The notes: a model not told the origin generated them from the letters alone. A DNA stretch of 64,000 bases from Arthrobotrys musiformis (GCA_036971715.1 JAVHJL010000007.1:1612001-1676000); one strand, 5' to 3'. Counted from the first letter of the stretch, positions 1 to 12,330 are shown. Made by a program: numbers and translations.

Positions 1-2789
1 AGTCGTTTAGGCCTATGTTATGGCTGTCTTTCTCGGAATAAACTAGAAGAAAAAGAGTATGTTACCCATACTCAATGCCTTAGAAGTCGATTAACTCTTC
101 GTCTAGGTCCCAGATCGACAAGGATGCAACTGATGCTATTTTTGCAGGATTATATAGCATCATTAACAAACCAAGGGGGCACATCAAAAGACGAGTAAGG
201 AGAGCGGGTAGTGCTTGACGACCAGATTAATACAACCTACAAGTTAAAAGCAGAAAATAATTAGTTCAGCAGCAAGCATTGAGAGATTTCTCGTTAAAAA
301 TTTCATACTGTATGCTTGATCTTTCTACATGATTCCAACAATAAGATTTCGTATTGTCAGTATGGTAAAAGATAAAGAAAGTTGGAAAATCCCTTATTCC
401 CCTCACTTTTCCCGACAGTTTCTACTATTTGTGCTAGGTCGAAGTCAGATAGACGCGGGTTTAATCCAGCTCTGGTGGCTATGTCAACTGCTCAACGAGG
501 TTTAGCTAACTCCCCACTTGACTTTTCCCCTCCACAAGTCAACCAAAGCTGTGGAATAAATTTTATAAACCCCTCGTACTTTTATCAACATACAGAAAGT
601 TACAAGAGGATATATTAAATTTGATGAAGCAATTTAAAATGACAATAACAAGTTATTAAAGAAAAAATTCCCAAGTCAACTAATATATATATGATTACTT
701 ACTAAGCAGTGATATTATGACTACAGTTGTGATATAACGCGAACCTCAATTGATTTATTAAGTAGTAACAAATAAAAACTCAGGACCAAAATTAAGCCCT
801 TTTTCTCTGACATCTTACATTTGCTTGAAAGAGAGTATAATGCTTCGGACGGGGAAACTTCGACGCTGCAGCGCGGCGCGGCGCTGGATTTTGACGTTAG
901 TAGTCGCACGGTTCACGAAGCGCAATTGTCCACATCTCGCAACACACGAGTAGCAAATTTGAAGGCCAGCAATGGGGTCAAGCTTTTGACCACTGTACGG
1001 CACAGCAGGAAAAGCTTCGCTGGCCCAGTGACTTTCGCTTCCGCTCCCTCTTTCTCTTTGCTGATACCAGAGTTCGTCTACGAGGGGTTTACTAACCTTC
1101 CTGGGCGTTTTTGTAGGCCCCAAAAAGCGCCTCTAATAAGGTCTACCCAATAACGCCATATCGCCATACCCCCCTCTAGGGCAGGTGGATATTGAAAGAA
1201 TTGTCGTATTTTATTTGGAGATGGGGGAAAGAGCGTCGAGTTTCCATGGTTTGTTACCTCACCCCTCTATTGCTAGAACGATCCCAGTGGTATAAGCCAT
1301 GCCCTCTCTAATCAGAACTGTCAAGAAAGCCTTGGTTCTGATTCAGGAAATCATTTTTGATATACGGCTTAAACTTATTTTAGGTTCCCAAATTACCGTT
1401 GGTAATAGGCCCCGTGCCAAATTCCTGTATCTCATCTGAAATGCGAAGCAGTTAGTATCTACGTATCAAAGCACTACTGGCATTTATGGATCTATTTATT
1501 CAGAGCCACCAATTTTGCCCGTGAAAGTAAGAAATCACACCTTATGCATACCTAATTCCTAAACGGAAGCCTAAGTTTCGGTAGATATCTGCTTAACCTT
1601 TTTTATTGCTGAGACACTATAGATGGATTGATCCGTCCTTTTTTGTTTAACACCCTCCCGAAGGGCTCACATGATTTGGCATCTAAGGTTAACTTAATTA
1701 CCGATATCGAAATATCTATCTGTGATGTATATTAATATATTGAGTTCGGTTGCAGAAAAGCTGGCCATCAAGACTTCTCGTTTCTTATTGCGCCAAAATA
1801 GGGTTGACAGCTGTTGAGATTTTTGCAGCAGCATAGATAACTTGTGAGAAGACATGATTACAAGACAGAAGAATGAGGCTTTAATATTTTTCTTTTCGCG
1901 TTTTTTCGCGGAGGTATGCTTGCACCAGGGCAGCGCAAACTAGCATAGTCCCTTTAAAACGCGAAGACAGAGATAGCAGATCACGCATACTCGCTGGGAC
2001 TGGGACTAGCATACTCGTAACCTGGTGAACTAGAACTAGAATATACAGGCCCAAATTTATCTCGTTTCAATGGGTGAAGTTACGTCCGGAGAAATCAAAA
2101 TCTCAAACCTAGTTATCTCGAACCTCCTACCCGCCAACATACATCGTCAAATATCAGACGGGTGCGATTAGAACGGAAGAGGAGGCTGCTTGCAATGGAG
2201 ATGCGCAAATTTAAAGTATAAAATCAACATGGAACGATTCAATGAAGCTGCAAATATAAGAATACTAAAAGCAGAAACAAAATTTTTTATATTTCTCCAG
2301 GGCAAACGCATGGCGCTCGGGGTAGCACAATAGTAGTAGGAAAAATATAGAGCTGATGATTTTCGAACCCTTCTTACGACAATAAAGGACTGCCCAGAAT
2401 TTCCATGTGCGAGACATAGAATGTACATGGACTACATTTATAAGTTAATAGGCTAGGCTAATAGGCCTTAGACCTTTATTCCCATCGTCGTTCTCCAAGG
2501 TACTCTATTGTGGCAGAAGATAGCTCCGAATCCGCATGGTTACTTGTGTTTGGAACTACTACATTTACGATATCCAACAGTAGATATTTGATACTACATG
2601 TAAAGAACCAAAACATTTTGACCAGCCGCCCTGACTGAAAAGATGCACAATCTCGTTACTAAATTGTGTTGATTATTGGGGCAAACGGACGCGCTCGACC
2701 AGGCAACACGTATTTATATGCCAGTCCCGAAGCGTTTGTATGCTAGTCCAAAAATGTTCAAATCAAAAAAAGAAAAAGTGCAAAAGGAA
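1..2789. other. AT-rich spacer, no supported gene
   Basis: No convincing coding region. A more GC-rich island at about 830-1150 is open for roughly 105 codons on both strands, but neither reading looks like a known family and no splice-supported extension was found. One copy of a dispersed repeat lies at 1846-1920. Confidence 0.5.
1846..1920. repeat. Dispersed repeat copy, related to 36313-36380
   Basis: A stretch of about 60 bp resembles 36313-36380 in the same orientation. Shared landmarks in order are CTTTAATATT, then TTCGCGTTTT or CTCGCGTTTT, then TCGCGGAGGTATG. The core contains a small CGCG-T-rich-CGCG hairpin. The flanks diverge on both sides, so the ends of the repeated unit are not visible. 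It could be an eroded transposon end or a shared regulatory block. Confidence 0.55.
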
Positions 2790-2923
2790 CTCTCAGACGG
2801 GGAATCGAACCCCGGTCGTCCGCGCGCTTTTTTTTTGGTTTTGTTGCTTTAGGCTTCAGGCTTGATGGCTTTCTACCCTCCCCAACTGACAGGCGGAAAT
2901 CTTGACCACTGGACCATCTCTTT
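2790..2923 (-). tRNA. tRNA-Asp(GTC)-like sequence with intron, probable pseudogene
   Basis: The minus strand carries a perfect T-arm (CGGGG/TTCGATT/CCCCG) and a perfect 5-bp anticodon stem (TCCGC with GCGGA) around anticodon GTC at 2888-2890. A 62-nt intron (2825-2886) sits one base 3' of the anticodon, the canonical tRNA intron site. The D-arm resembles fungal tRNA-Asp. A T-run that could end pol III transcription follows. The acceptor strands as I place them (AAAGAGA with TCTGAGA) pair at only about three of seven positions, so a functional tRNA is unlikely; a tRNA pseudogene or tRNA-derived SINE head fits better. Confidence 0.5.
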
Positions 2924-4199
2924 TTGGACCATTTTTGTTTTAGTTTCATTGGTGTAAACGTAGCGGTTTGGTTCGAGACAACTGTTGGTTATATTATGTT
3001 TTGGGGTTTGGACCTATTTGGTCAGTCCATCTCAGTTCGGGAACTCCATTTGTGTCCTCGTACTGCATTTCCTGTTTAGGGGATTCGGTTCCGATGCCGA
3101 GACTTCTGTCCTTTATTTTATACCTGGGTTAGTATTTTCTACTTTTAGCTAAAGTAAATATATGGAATAAATTTTTGAGCGGTTAGTGAACAGAACTCTT
3201 TTATTCTACTGCTGTTGTATGATGCAATGGTGTCGGTATATCCTGTATACTGCTGTTGGCTGTTGGATTATAAGGAGGTAATGATTGTTCGGTTTACTAG
3301 ACCCTGAATTATTAGAGGGAAATAGCGGTATCAGTAATACTATAAATGTAGCCGCAGAGTAATTCTTGTCTACCAGTTCGCTAAAGCTCATTGAGGCAAC
3401 CCAGAACTAGCGACGGGGTAACGAGAAGGCAGGCAAGACGTAACGTCCCTGCAAATGTCAAAATTTTATCATAATCTTCGGAACAGATCAATCTTATGTT
3501 TCTTCATGGCGTTATCCTGGCTATTCTCAATTTGGGGGGCTTAATTACTCCTCAAAATCTCTTATTACCTCTTCCAAAACATAGATTTACTTTAACTAAA
3601 ACGTTATAATAAAGTTTCCCCGATCCTTGTTGTCCAATCCAGAACAACTACCACTAAAACCTCCTAGATTTGCGAGACTATCAGAACTGCAATCTTCGCC
3701 CTTTTCACTAGCTCCTCCCCATAGCTAGGCAACTTCTCAACATTCATTCCCTAACTTTTATTCATAGCCCCGTAGATTCTCAAACTAGTAATTTTAACTT
3801 GAATGTTAATAGCATTTTCTCTAGCGGGCCAAATCCTTCCTACCTTTGGGTATTTCCCTCATCCAGTTCAAGGATTCAATCACATCTCTATCAATCAATC
3901 AGAACAGAACACCGGCATAAATCATTAGTTAGGATCCTCCTTTTTAACAATCGATCTTCACATTGGGAAACACACTCCCTTTCGCAAAAATACGTTTTAC
4001 TTCATCCTGCGGGTTGGTGGGTTCTATTCAGGTAAAAGACAAACTGATGGCCCTGATAATCAAACTTGCCAGAAATTATAAACTTAGAATCTAATTCGCA
4101 AGGTGTATTGCTATAGAAAATTCAGAATAGTATAGATAGACTACAAATTATAATTATAGAAAATATCCTTCCGCTCTTCACTTAGAATTATGTATGCAC
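2924..4199. other. AT-rich spacer, nothing recognised
   Basis: Short ORFs on both strands (for example 3799-4035) show no protein-like composition or splice sites. This region is the 3' flank of the NLR gene. Confidence 0.5.
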
Positions 4200-7100
4200 C
4201 TACACCGACTTGCCTGCTCCAAATTCCTCTAATATATTTATATTCTCAGTAAAAGTATGCAGAAATTCAGCTGTTTGGAGTGTTAACGGGTGGTCTTCGC
4301 CCAAGGTTATTTTGTAGCCAGCAAGTGCTCGCTTGTACCACTGCATAGCCTCGTTGTATTTGTCTTGACGAAGGAAGATTCCAGCGATGTTGCTAACTGT
4401 GCTGAGTATTGACGGATGATCTCTGTCAAAGACCTTCTCTTTGCGAGAAAGTGCTCGCTCGTACCACTGCATAGCCTCGTCGTATTTATCTTGATCATCA
4501 AAAACTAAAGCGATATTATGAATTGTGTCAAGTGTTGACGGGTGGTCTTTGCCCAAAGTCATTTCGTAGCCAGCAAGTGCTCGCTCATACTGCTGTATAG
4601 CTTTGTCGTATTCACCTTGATTTCTGAAGGCTAAGGCGATATTGTCGACTGTATTAAATATTAAGAAGTGGTCTTTGCCTAAAACTTCTTCATAGCCGGC
4701 AAGTGCTCGCTTGTACCACTGCATGGCATCGTCGTGTTTGCCTTTATTATCAAAAATTAAGGCAATATTATTAACTATACCAAGTATTGACAGGTGGTCT
4801 CTGCCGAATACTTTCTCTTTGCCGGCGAGAGCTTGCTCGTACCACTGTATGGCCTCATCGTATTTATTCTGCTTGTCGAAGGCCAAAGCGATATTATGAA
4901 CCGTGTTAAGTGTTGACGGGTGATCTCTGCCGAATGCTTTATCTTTGCCGGCGAGAGCTTGCTTGTACCACTGTATGGCCTCGTCGTATTTATCCTGCTT
5001 GTCGAAGACCAAAGCGATATTATGAACCGTGTCAAGTGTTGACGGGTGGTCTCTGCCGAATGCTTTATCTTTGCCGGCGAGAGCTTGCTCGTACCACTGT
5101 ATGGCCTCGTCGTATTTACCCTGCTTGTAGAAGACCAAAGCGATATTATGAACCGTGTCAAGTGTTGACGGGTGGTCTTTGCCCAAGGTCATTTCGTAGC
5201 CAGCAAGTGCTCGCTTGTACCACTGCATGGCTTCGTTGTGTTTGTCTTGATTAAGGAAGACTCCAGCGATGTTTTTAATTGTGTTAAGTGTTGATGGATG
5301 GTCTCTGCCGAAGGCCTTTTCTTTGCTAGTAAATGCTCGTTCGTACCACTTCATGGCTTCGTCGTATTTGCCTTCATTAAAAAAAACTCCAGCGATATCA
5401 TTAATTATGCTAAGTGTTGATGGGTGGTTTCTGCCGCAGGCCTTCTCTTTACTAGTAAGTGCTCGTTCGTACCACTTCATGGCTTCGTCATATTTACGTT
5501 GGTTGTCGAAGGCTCCGGCGATGTTATGAACTGCCTTGAGTGTTAACGGGTGATCTTTACCCAAAGCCGTCTCGTAGCCAGTAAATGCCCGCCAGTACAA
5601 CTTCATGGCTTCGTCGTGTTTGCCTTGGTTGTCGAAAACTAAGGCGATGTTGTTGACTGTGTTGAGTGTTGACGGGTGGTCTCTGCCGAAGGCTTTTTCT
5701 TTACCAGAAAGTGCTCGCTCGTACCACTGCATGGCCTCGTCGTGCTTGCCTTGGTTGTAGAAGACTAAAGCGATATTATGGAAATAGTCAAATAACATTT
5801 GATCTTCGAACCCCTGCTCTTTCAGAGGGAATGCAGGGAACAGAGGCTTTGAATATTGGTGGAGATACTCTAAGTGCGACGCAATTATCCTCTCCTCTTG
5901 AGCTTTCCACTCGTTACTTTCCCGCGATACATTTACCCGTTGACTAGCTTTTCCGAGAATTGTTACGGCGTGCCTCATAGTTTTGAAACGTCCCGGTCGG
6001 TCTGAACGTTCTCGCGCCCACATATGGACAACAGGATGAACAGAGAAGAGCCCGAAACGCATTACCTTGGCTAGCGAATACGACGCAAGGAGTAGAATCT
6101 TGTTCTCGACTTCGTTGATTATCAGTATATAGAACGATATAATCCGACGTGAAACTACCTACTTTCGATCTTGTCGGCTAGCTCATCCTCCCATAGGCTA
6201 TTGGAAATTTCCTCAGGGTTGAGGTATGAGCATACGAGTAATAGTAATGCCGCCTCTTTATCTTGCTCCTCTATCTTCGAGAATGAAATCTCCCATGTTG
6301 TCGCAGCTGTATCGTTCCGATAGTTCCACCCGAATCTTGGTTTTCTGGATTGCACGGCCATGAAGGCTTTATTGTAGTACAACAGATAGTCCCCTAGTGG
6401 GAGTTTCGTCTCATATATATAGCAGCCTGCGTGACTGATAGCAAGGGGCATGAAGCCCAATATTGCAACGAGACTAGCTGCGCCGGCTTTAATAGCGGAA
6501 AGATCTTAAAAGCTATTAGCGTGATATCAGGGCGCGGGGTTAGCTACTAGCGTACCCTCCGGAGAACTCGGTAACTGTGCCAAATCTAACAGAAGCTTGA
6601 TCGCACTTTCATCATCAAGTCCTTCCAAAGATACTTGTTCCGCTCTATGTGAGAATTCTGGCCTGCGGCTAGTAACAAGGATAGCCCCGTCGCCAGAATT
6701 TGGAAAGTATCTTTGTAGATCAAAAGTCTCCAAATCGTCCGCGTTGTCAAAAATAAGTATCCAACGATTGTTGCCTGGCATTTGCAGCCAGTTGAACAGA
6801 GCCGATCGTATATTATCAACTGCTTCTAGATTGGCACTAATTGTACCTTTCTGATTAATCAATCCTGGTATTCTGAGTTTCGAGCCTATAGCTTGATAGT
6901 CGGGAGAGGACTCAGGCCACGTTATTCGAGCTTGCTCTTTAACTATGCGCTGCATAATATTGATGAAAGAAGTACGGATGGTGTCTTCGCTTGCTGCGGA
7001 CACCCAGAAAATAGCCGTGTAGTTGTGGCGGTGTCGATAGGCGTATTCGATGGCGATTTGTGTTTTACCCATTCCACCGGTACCGACGAGTGCGAAAAAG

Positions 7101-9166
7101 CGAGGTGTGTCTGAAACATTCGGCTCTGAGAAATGTTCGTGGACTTGTGCCAGCTTTTCCACCCTACCGACGAAATTACGGTTTCGAGGAAGTGGTAAGT
7201 CGAACGGGATGACAAAGTTGATCTCTTTGATCTTTTTGATCTTATCTCGCTCTGCGGAAGATGGTATTAGCTCGAAAATCCAAAGGCCATAGCCATATAG
7301 ATAGAAAAAGCGAGGAGAACGGTCTGAAGGAGTTATTACGTGTATTGATATCACCAATTCCGTCTTTGCTAACTATGTATTGCGACTTTTCTATAATTCC
7401 AGACCTCCCTTAGTACGTGCCGTTCATGATTGCGTGATGTTATATCTGCCGGCTTCCGCGTGGGAAAATGTGATTCTCTCGCATATATGGCCGCCAAGGG
7501 GTTTTTCCCTCCTGGATCACCCAAACTTATTCTTTGGATTACCAGGGACGGGAAATAATCCGCCGTTATACAGGCTACAAAATTACATACCTAGTCCTTG
7601 AATGGCCGCAGCTTCAGCTGATTGTACGAGTTCCTTAAGGCGGTCGTGAACAGTCCGATATGTTGGATCTTGCTCGTTTTTGAATTTGACAATTGTCGAA
7701 TGATTTGCCGGGGCTGAGAAGAGTTCTTCGAGACCAGAAATACCTAACTCCACAGAATTCCTACTAACCACTATTACGTGGTCCCCATGTCGCCCATAGC
7801 TCCCGTCGGGTAGCTACAGCCCTTAGTCAGCTTTGTTCACGTAAAAGCAAGAGGGTGATGAGGTGTATTCGTACTTTGATAACCTTCGGCGTCATATGAG
7901 TTTCATAAAATGAGAAAACCCGTGTTTTTGTGCCCTCAATCCGCTCCTTGAAAATTGTAGCTGTGTTTGTAAATCTTTCTGTTTCGTAAACGATACCTCG
8001 AACGAGTTCATAATCTTCTTTTCCAATTTCCTCATCATCATCCAACATAGAGAAGACGTCTTCGAGATTTATACCTTTAAAGGGAACGCCAAAAAAAAAT
8101 ATACCCCGAACAGAATTATAAATGTTCGTATAGAGCGTCCCCGTAGATGCCTTGACAAACGCCTATAGGCTACTATATTAGCGTATTAAACGGCAGTAGT
8201 AAGCCAAAAGTCCATACATGTGTAATTATTGTCCCGCCAAAGCTATGACCAATAAGGACTAGTGGTCTCCTTTGCTCCTATTCCAAATTTCTGTTAAATA
8301 TTACTTAACTTAGTTAAAGATATTTTCAGATAACCATACTGCTTTAGTGCTTCTAGCTTTGTTTACTTCTGTCAAGAGATTCTCGACGTGATCTTCAATC
8401 CAACGTTTCTCTTTGGCACGGTACTTCGTATTATATCCAAAAGTCATTGTTCTGCAATACTTTAAATTATTGTCCTTGAGGAAGAAATCTTGGAGCCACA
8501 TTGACGCGACATTCTCTATTCTAGGACCAACCCATGATCCATAGGCGTGGGAATTAAGCCCTGAGAGTGCAACAATGCTTTGAAAAAAAAAAAACAGATG
8601 TTATTAGTTTATTGGCTAAATTATTGGATGGAGGATATTTACTCAATCTTGATTTTGCTTGTTTCGACTGGATATAATTGCGTGAGACCGAAAAAATCGG
8701 TATCGATTGTTATACACCTGTCTTGGTATTTAAACGAAGGATCTTTCTTTTGCAAAAAGGATGGGGACTCCGGGGTGTGTGGCCCTGATGTGCACGATCC
8801 CGGTGCGCGCAGCTTCGGTATGCATAACCCCAATATATACAGCACCAATGTGCGCAGCGCCGATGTGCACAACTCCAATATAGACAACACCAGTGTGGGC
8901 TGATTCGATGTGGGTGGATTAGATGTGCGCGGATCCGATGCGGGTGGATTAGATGCGGGCAGATTCGATGTGCGCAGCTCGAACTTAAAGATTGCTGTCT
9001 GTGTTTCTGGGTCGGTGCAACTAGGTGCGAGACGGAGATCGAGTTCAAATGTTTCCTTCTCGTCGTTTGTGAGTCGGTCTAGAAGTGCTAACTTAAATTC
9101 CGCCTCACTAGTATCATTGCAGATATTTACCGCCCTAAAAACCCCTCGGTTTTTTTTGGTCGCCAT
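4200..9166 (-). CDS. NLR: alpha/beta hydrolase - NB-ARC - TPR, 1417 aa, eight exons
   Basis: Joined exons: 9166-8643, 8577-8340, 8277-8218, 8162-7875, 7813-7591, 7251-6556, 6477-6163, 6109-4200. All junctions are GT-AG, keep frame and give 1417 residues with no internal stop. In order: an N-terminal segment; a serine-esterase (DUF676-like) hydrolase with nucleophile motif GHSFGG (Ser about 266) and the family's SFYET and ANH motifs; NB-ARC with P-loop GTGGMGKT (Lys about 507), kinase-2 ILIFDNADD and GFMPLA; then 12 TPR units of 42 residues from about residue 901. Fungal NLRs of this architecture act in non-self recognition and regulated cell death, with the TPRs as likely sensor; that role is inferred here. 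Intron 5 (7252-7590, 339 bp) is unusually long and is the least certain junction. Apparently intact. Confidence 0.85.
4250..5753 (-). repeat. Twelve 126-bp units encoding kinesin-light-chain-type TPRs
   Basis: Each unit encodes 42 residues with pattern K(Y/H)DEAMQWYERAL, then F/LGxDHPSTL, then NIA. Units 6 and 7 (about 4860-5120) are almost identical in DNA, including silent sites. Such homogeneity within one gene is known in fungal NLR sensors under concerted evolution and unit shuffling. A half unit precedes the first full one and the last is slightly divergent. Confidence 0.9.
8775..8985. repeat. 15-bp coding minisatellite in NLR exon 1
   Basis: About 13 degenerate 15-bp units on the plus strand alternate purine-pyrimidine blocks such as GATGTGCGCAG and AATATAGACAA. 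Fifteen bases keep the frame, so the NLR gains a low-complexity pentapeptide tract (TSNPP, ASDPR and similar) between its N-terminal segment and the hydrolase domain. Unit number could vary between strains without breaking the gene. Confidence 0.8.
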
Positions 9167-10740
9167 GACAAGCGGCGTAAGCGGCGTTTCATTATAGGGA
9201 AAGGTTGCGAGAGCCGCCGGTAGTGAACATTGACTCGTCGGGAATCCTGCTGAGTTGGATGAATTCTAAAGAGTATAACAGTTTGTACGAACTAGCTGTG
9301 TTTAATAATACTGCTTAATGATTGCAGCCTTTGGAAGATCTGAACTTATGGACAAGGATCGGGTGGGGTTTTTGCATCACGTCGGCGTATCCTTTCAGTG
9401 ATACACAAACACGACTTTGTACCACATTCGAAAAGTAGGCGCCCTGTTTTATATGCAAGACAACACACCGTGCATCAATATACTAGAACCGTCTCGCAAA
9501 ACGGGGGTGGGGTCACTGGCCCTCGAACGTCTCGATTCTGAGCCTACGCCACCTACTCGAATTAAGCCCCAACTTACAACAAGCGAAAAATATTATGCCG
9601 ACGTCGCCACCGCCAAAATCTGATTGTTGATGGTGTGAGCCACGCCGCATATCTGAAACAGTTCACAGGACCAGTCGAGCAAGCGGCCTATGGCATTGGG
9701 GTATCGACATATTACACAATAGCTAGTATAATCCTATAACTAGACCATATATTCAAGAAGGCTTCAGAGGCACGGAACAACCCCTCATCGAACCCACTAG
9801 CTTTCGCCCTCACAATATAATTCACGTTAGAAGTTGAAGGTATGGTGAGGGGAGGAGAATTGTGGCTCTGGTGATGGGCCAGCTAGCTTCTTAGGCTTTT
9901 GATATGGACGGATGGGTTATACGATTATGCCATTCCATGACCTGCCCTGATGCCTAGCGCCAGGGTCAGGCGTCTCAATAATCACGTGACTCTATTTTGC
10001 GGCGCGCGTCACGCTTCGTGTCGGTGTGCGTGTTAACTCCGATTCATGTCGGATATAAGGGTAGCCTCAGCAAATTCACTCACAACGGGTCTATCTAGAG
10101 TAGAATTATGGTTCCGGGGATAACCAATACTTTATAAACCGAACCAGCTTATTTTATAGTCATCAAGCGCCCCGGAGGTCTTAGTTATGTTCCCAGGTTC
10201 CGAGGTAACTACAGTTTCCTGAAACCTACAACGGAATAGGTGTTGATATTCACTCGCGGACTCCAAAGCCACCCCCAGCCGCCAAGAGACCACCTCCGCT
10301 AACTATTGGATGAATCAACCGAGTATAATGACACATCTCTGACCATTTTTTCACTCCTAGATTAACTACTATGCTATAATCTAGGAAAAAATATATATAG
10401 AGCGTAGTTTACGCTCTCACTTAAGTTTATGGATCCCGAAAAAAATTTCCCCTTGTTAAAGGAGGGGAGGTATGATGGCGGGGGCAAGTAGTGAATTTGG
10501 TGGAGGGGTGGGACTCCATTAAATACACGTTCTGGTTACACGACTATTTTATGAGGTCAGCTACAAGGCACCTGGCCCGCTGCCCTATGTATGTGCTCTA
10601 CTAGCCACGCAGAATGTCGGACATCGCATGGTTTACGCTTCATATCGGCCACTAGCTAACTAAGTCGGTGATATGAAACCTACCCTTATGTTTGAAATTG
10701 ATCAGAGTTAACATGCCAACGGCTTTTTGCAGAAATATCG
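9167..10740. other. Spacer upstream of the NLR gene
   Basis: Should hold the NLR promoter, but I see no clear element. No ORF with protein-like composition; the short ORF at 9417-9623 has no supporting features. Confidence 0.45.
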
Positions 10741-10774
10741 CATCACTTGTACATAAAAGCAAATATATACATAT

Positions 10775-11085
10775 TTAACAATGAAATGCCAAGGGTAGGA
10801 AACTTGCGAAATTATGGTCCATGATACCAACGGGAAATGAGTGGGAGGGGCTGGTTTGGCAATTCTTGTGGCACATCTTGGTGATGACTAGGCGACCTTT
10901 GTTGGGATGATCCTTCCGAGTCCCTGGAATTTTCCTCTTTCTTATTGGAGAGGTGGGATTTCACATAGGAAGCCAGGAGATAATTTGGTAACTAATTCTT
11001 TTGAGGTTTCCCCAAAAAACCTTTACATTCTGCATTTTTAAGGTGGCCAATGGTTTGGCGTTGTATTGCAATTGTAAGAAATCGT
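10775..11085 (-). pseudogene. Decayed copy of the 25849-26374 gene
   Basis: The plus-strand text at about 10840-10890 (GGGAGGGGCTGGTTTGGCAA and following) matches 25876-25925 closely. Similarity continues, with gaps, through the segment ending near TGGCGTTGTATTGCAAT. Translated on the minus strand in the register of the intact gene it contains a stop (after SWLPM) and frameshifts. The first exon of the parent is not recognisable. The downstream flank also matches, so more than the coding region was duplicated. Confidence 0.7.
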
Positions 11086-11240
11086 ATAGAGACTAGTCGA
11101 GGTATCAAGGTAATACACAAATGTCATAAGGTAAGAGTGGTGTACTAGTGTGAATACAGATTGATACTTAAATTGTTGCTTGGTTTCTAAATACATGACA
11201 GCGAGCATAGCGAGTTAAATAGACAATGACAAAGGAAATA

Positions 11241-11362
11241 ACATATTGAACTGGACAGGAGATAAGACTGTGAAACAGACATTCGGGGATACAGTGTTGA
11301 ACTGGATAGGAGATAAGTCTAAACTGGACATTCGGATATACAGGGTACTGAACTGGACATGA
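11241..11362. repeat. Three tandem copies of a ~51-bp unit
   Basis: The landmark TTGAACTGGACAGGAGATAA recurs at about 11246, 11298 and (shortened) 11349, with related sequence such as ACATTCGG between copies. No coding function is apparent. Confidence 0.6.
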
Positions 11363-11833
11363 GTTGCTTCTTGATAAGTCGGAAGTCTGTGTAGGGCATA
11401 GGCCTAAACAGGCCTACTGCCGCACAGCTGAAAATAACACTATTAATATTGTTCTTCGTGTTCTGAGGTCTGGATCTGGGTACTTCCTTATTCTGGGTCT
11501 GCAGGTTGTGTTGCGTCGTGTGGTTTTTCTTCCAACCACAGTATTGCCTGGATGTTTCCTATGGTCATTCCGAGGGCTCCTCCGGCCGCCTGGATTTCTG
11601 CTTGGAGTGCTGCATGCTGGGCTTGCTTCGTTACATGCAGTATTAAATGGGATTTTTGGTCCAACTAATTAATTAAGATAGAAGATATACATAAAGCGTG
11701 GAATCCCTAAGTTGTCTTTAATCATTCATTCTGGGATGTTAACTTGATTAAAGTTAAACTAAGCTTTTGTTTGGAAATGTTAGGGAGGATGTGAGACCCG
11801 CTGAAAATGCTAAATGCCTATTTGACCACTGGA
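11363..11833. other. Spacer with a short minus-strand open frame
   Basis: On the minus strand around 11490-11670 a frame reads alpha-helix-like residues (QAQHAALQAEIQAAGG, then LWLEEKPH) before a stop. No start or splice site supports a gene, so it may be a relic. TGTGAGACCCGC at about 11790 resembles the start of some LTRs, but no partner LTR was found. Confidence 0.3.
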
Positions 11834-12330
11834 GCATCGCAGTTGATAACTTTTGTTAGCACAAAAACGTGTTGTCAAATCCAATGTGTTGGCGTGGTTG
11901 AAAGTAAAGTGTTGGTCTGTTGCTTTTTGCAGTCGATGGTCCAAAAGTGTGCTGTCAAATCCGAGCCTCGAATCAAGGTCAAATGCAACGTGTAACGTTG
12001 GCGATGTTTGGCATCACAGTTGACTACCCTCGCTAGGACAAAACGTTCCATTAAAAATGTGCTAGCGTGGGAGCGGAGTGTTGGTATGTTGCATTGCTGC
12101 AGTCGACAATTGCCGTCGGTACAAAAACGTGCTGTCAAATCCAAGCCTCGAACCCAGGTCAAATCCAGGTCAAATCTGATATGTCGGCGATACCGCGCAA
12201 TGTGTCGCATCATTGCAATTATACGAAATTTCGAAACTAAAAACCTGCTATCAAATCCAACATGTTGGTGGCGTGTTGCATTGTTGCAGTCGACCTTGCC
12301 AGAATGTGTTTTGACCCTTCGGGGCAGCAT
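11834..12330. repeat. Three diverged tandem units of about 180-195 bp
   Basis: Units begin with GCATCGCAGTTGAT (11834), GCATCACAGTTGAC (12011) and GCATCATTGCAATT (12207). Each contains an AAAACGTG-TGTCAAATCCA-type block and a GTTGCATTGCTGCAGTCGA-type block. The array ends about 440 bp upstream of the secreted-protein gene. No coding potential. Confidence 0.65.

Noticed and set aside
815..1153. Gene in the GC-rich island near 1 kb
   Set aside because: Both strands are open over the same stretch and neither translation looks like a folded protein or has a supported start.
4250..5753. Long open frames antisense to the TPR array
   Set aside because: They repeat with the same 126-bp period as the TPR units and are mirror readings of that array.
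4200..9166. NLR as a string of broken pseudogene fragments
   Set aside because: Every break is bridged by a GT-AG intron of fitting phase and the joined protein matches the family layout, so it is an ordinary multi-exon gene.
11789..11840. TGTGAGACCCGC as the start of an LTR retrotransposon
   Set aside because: No second LTR, primer-binding site, or reverse transcriptase or integrase sequence was seen nearby.
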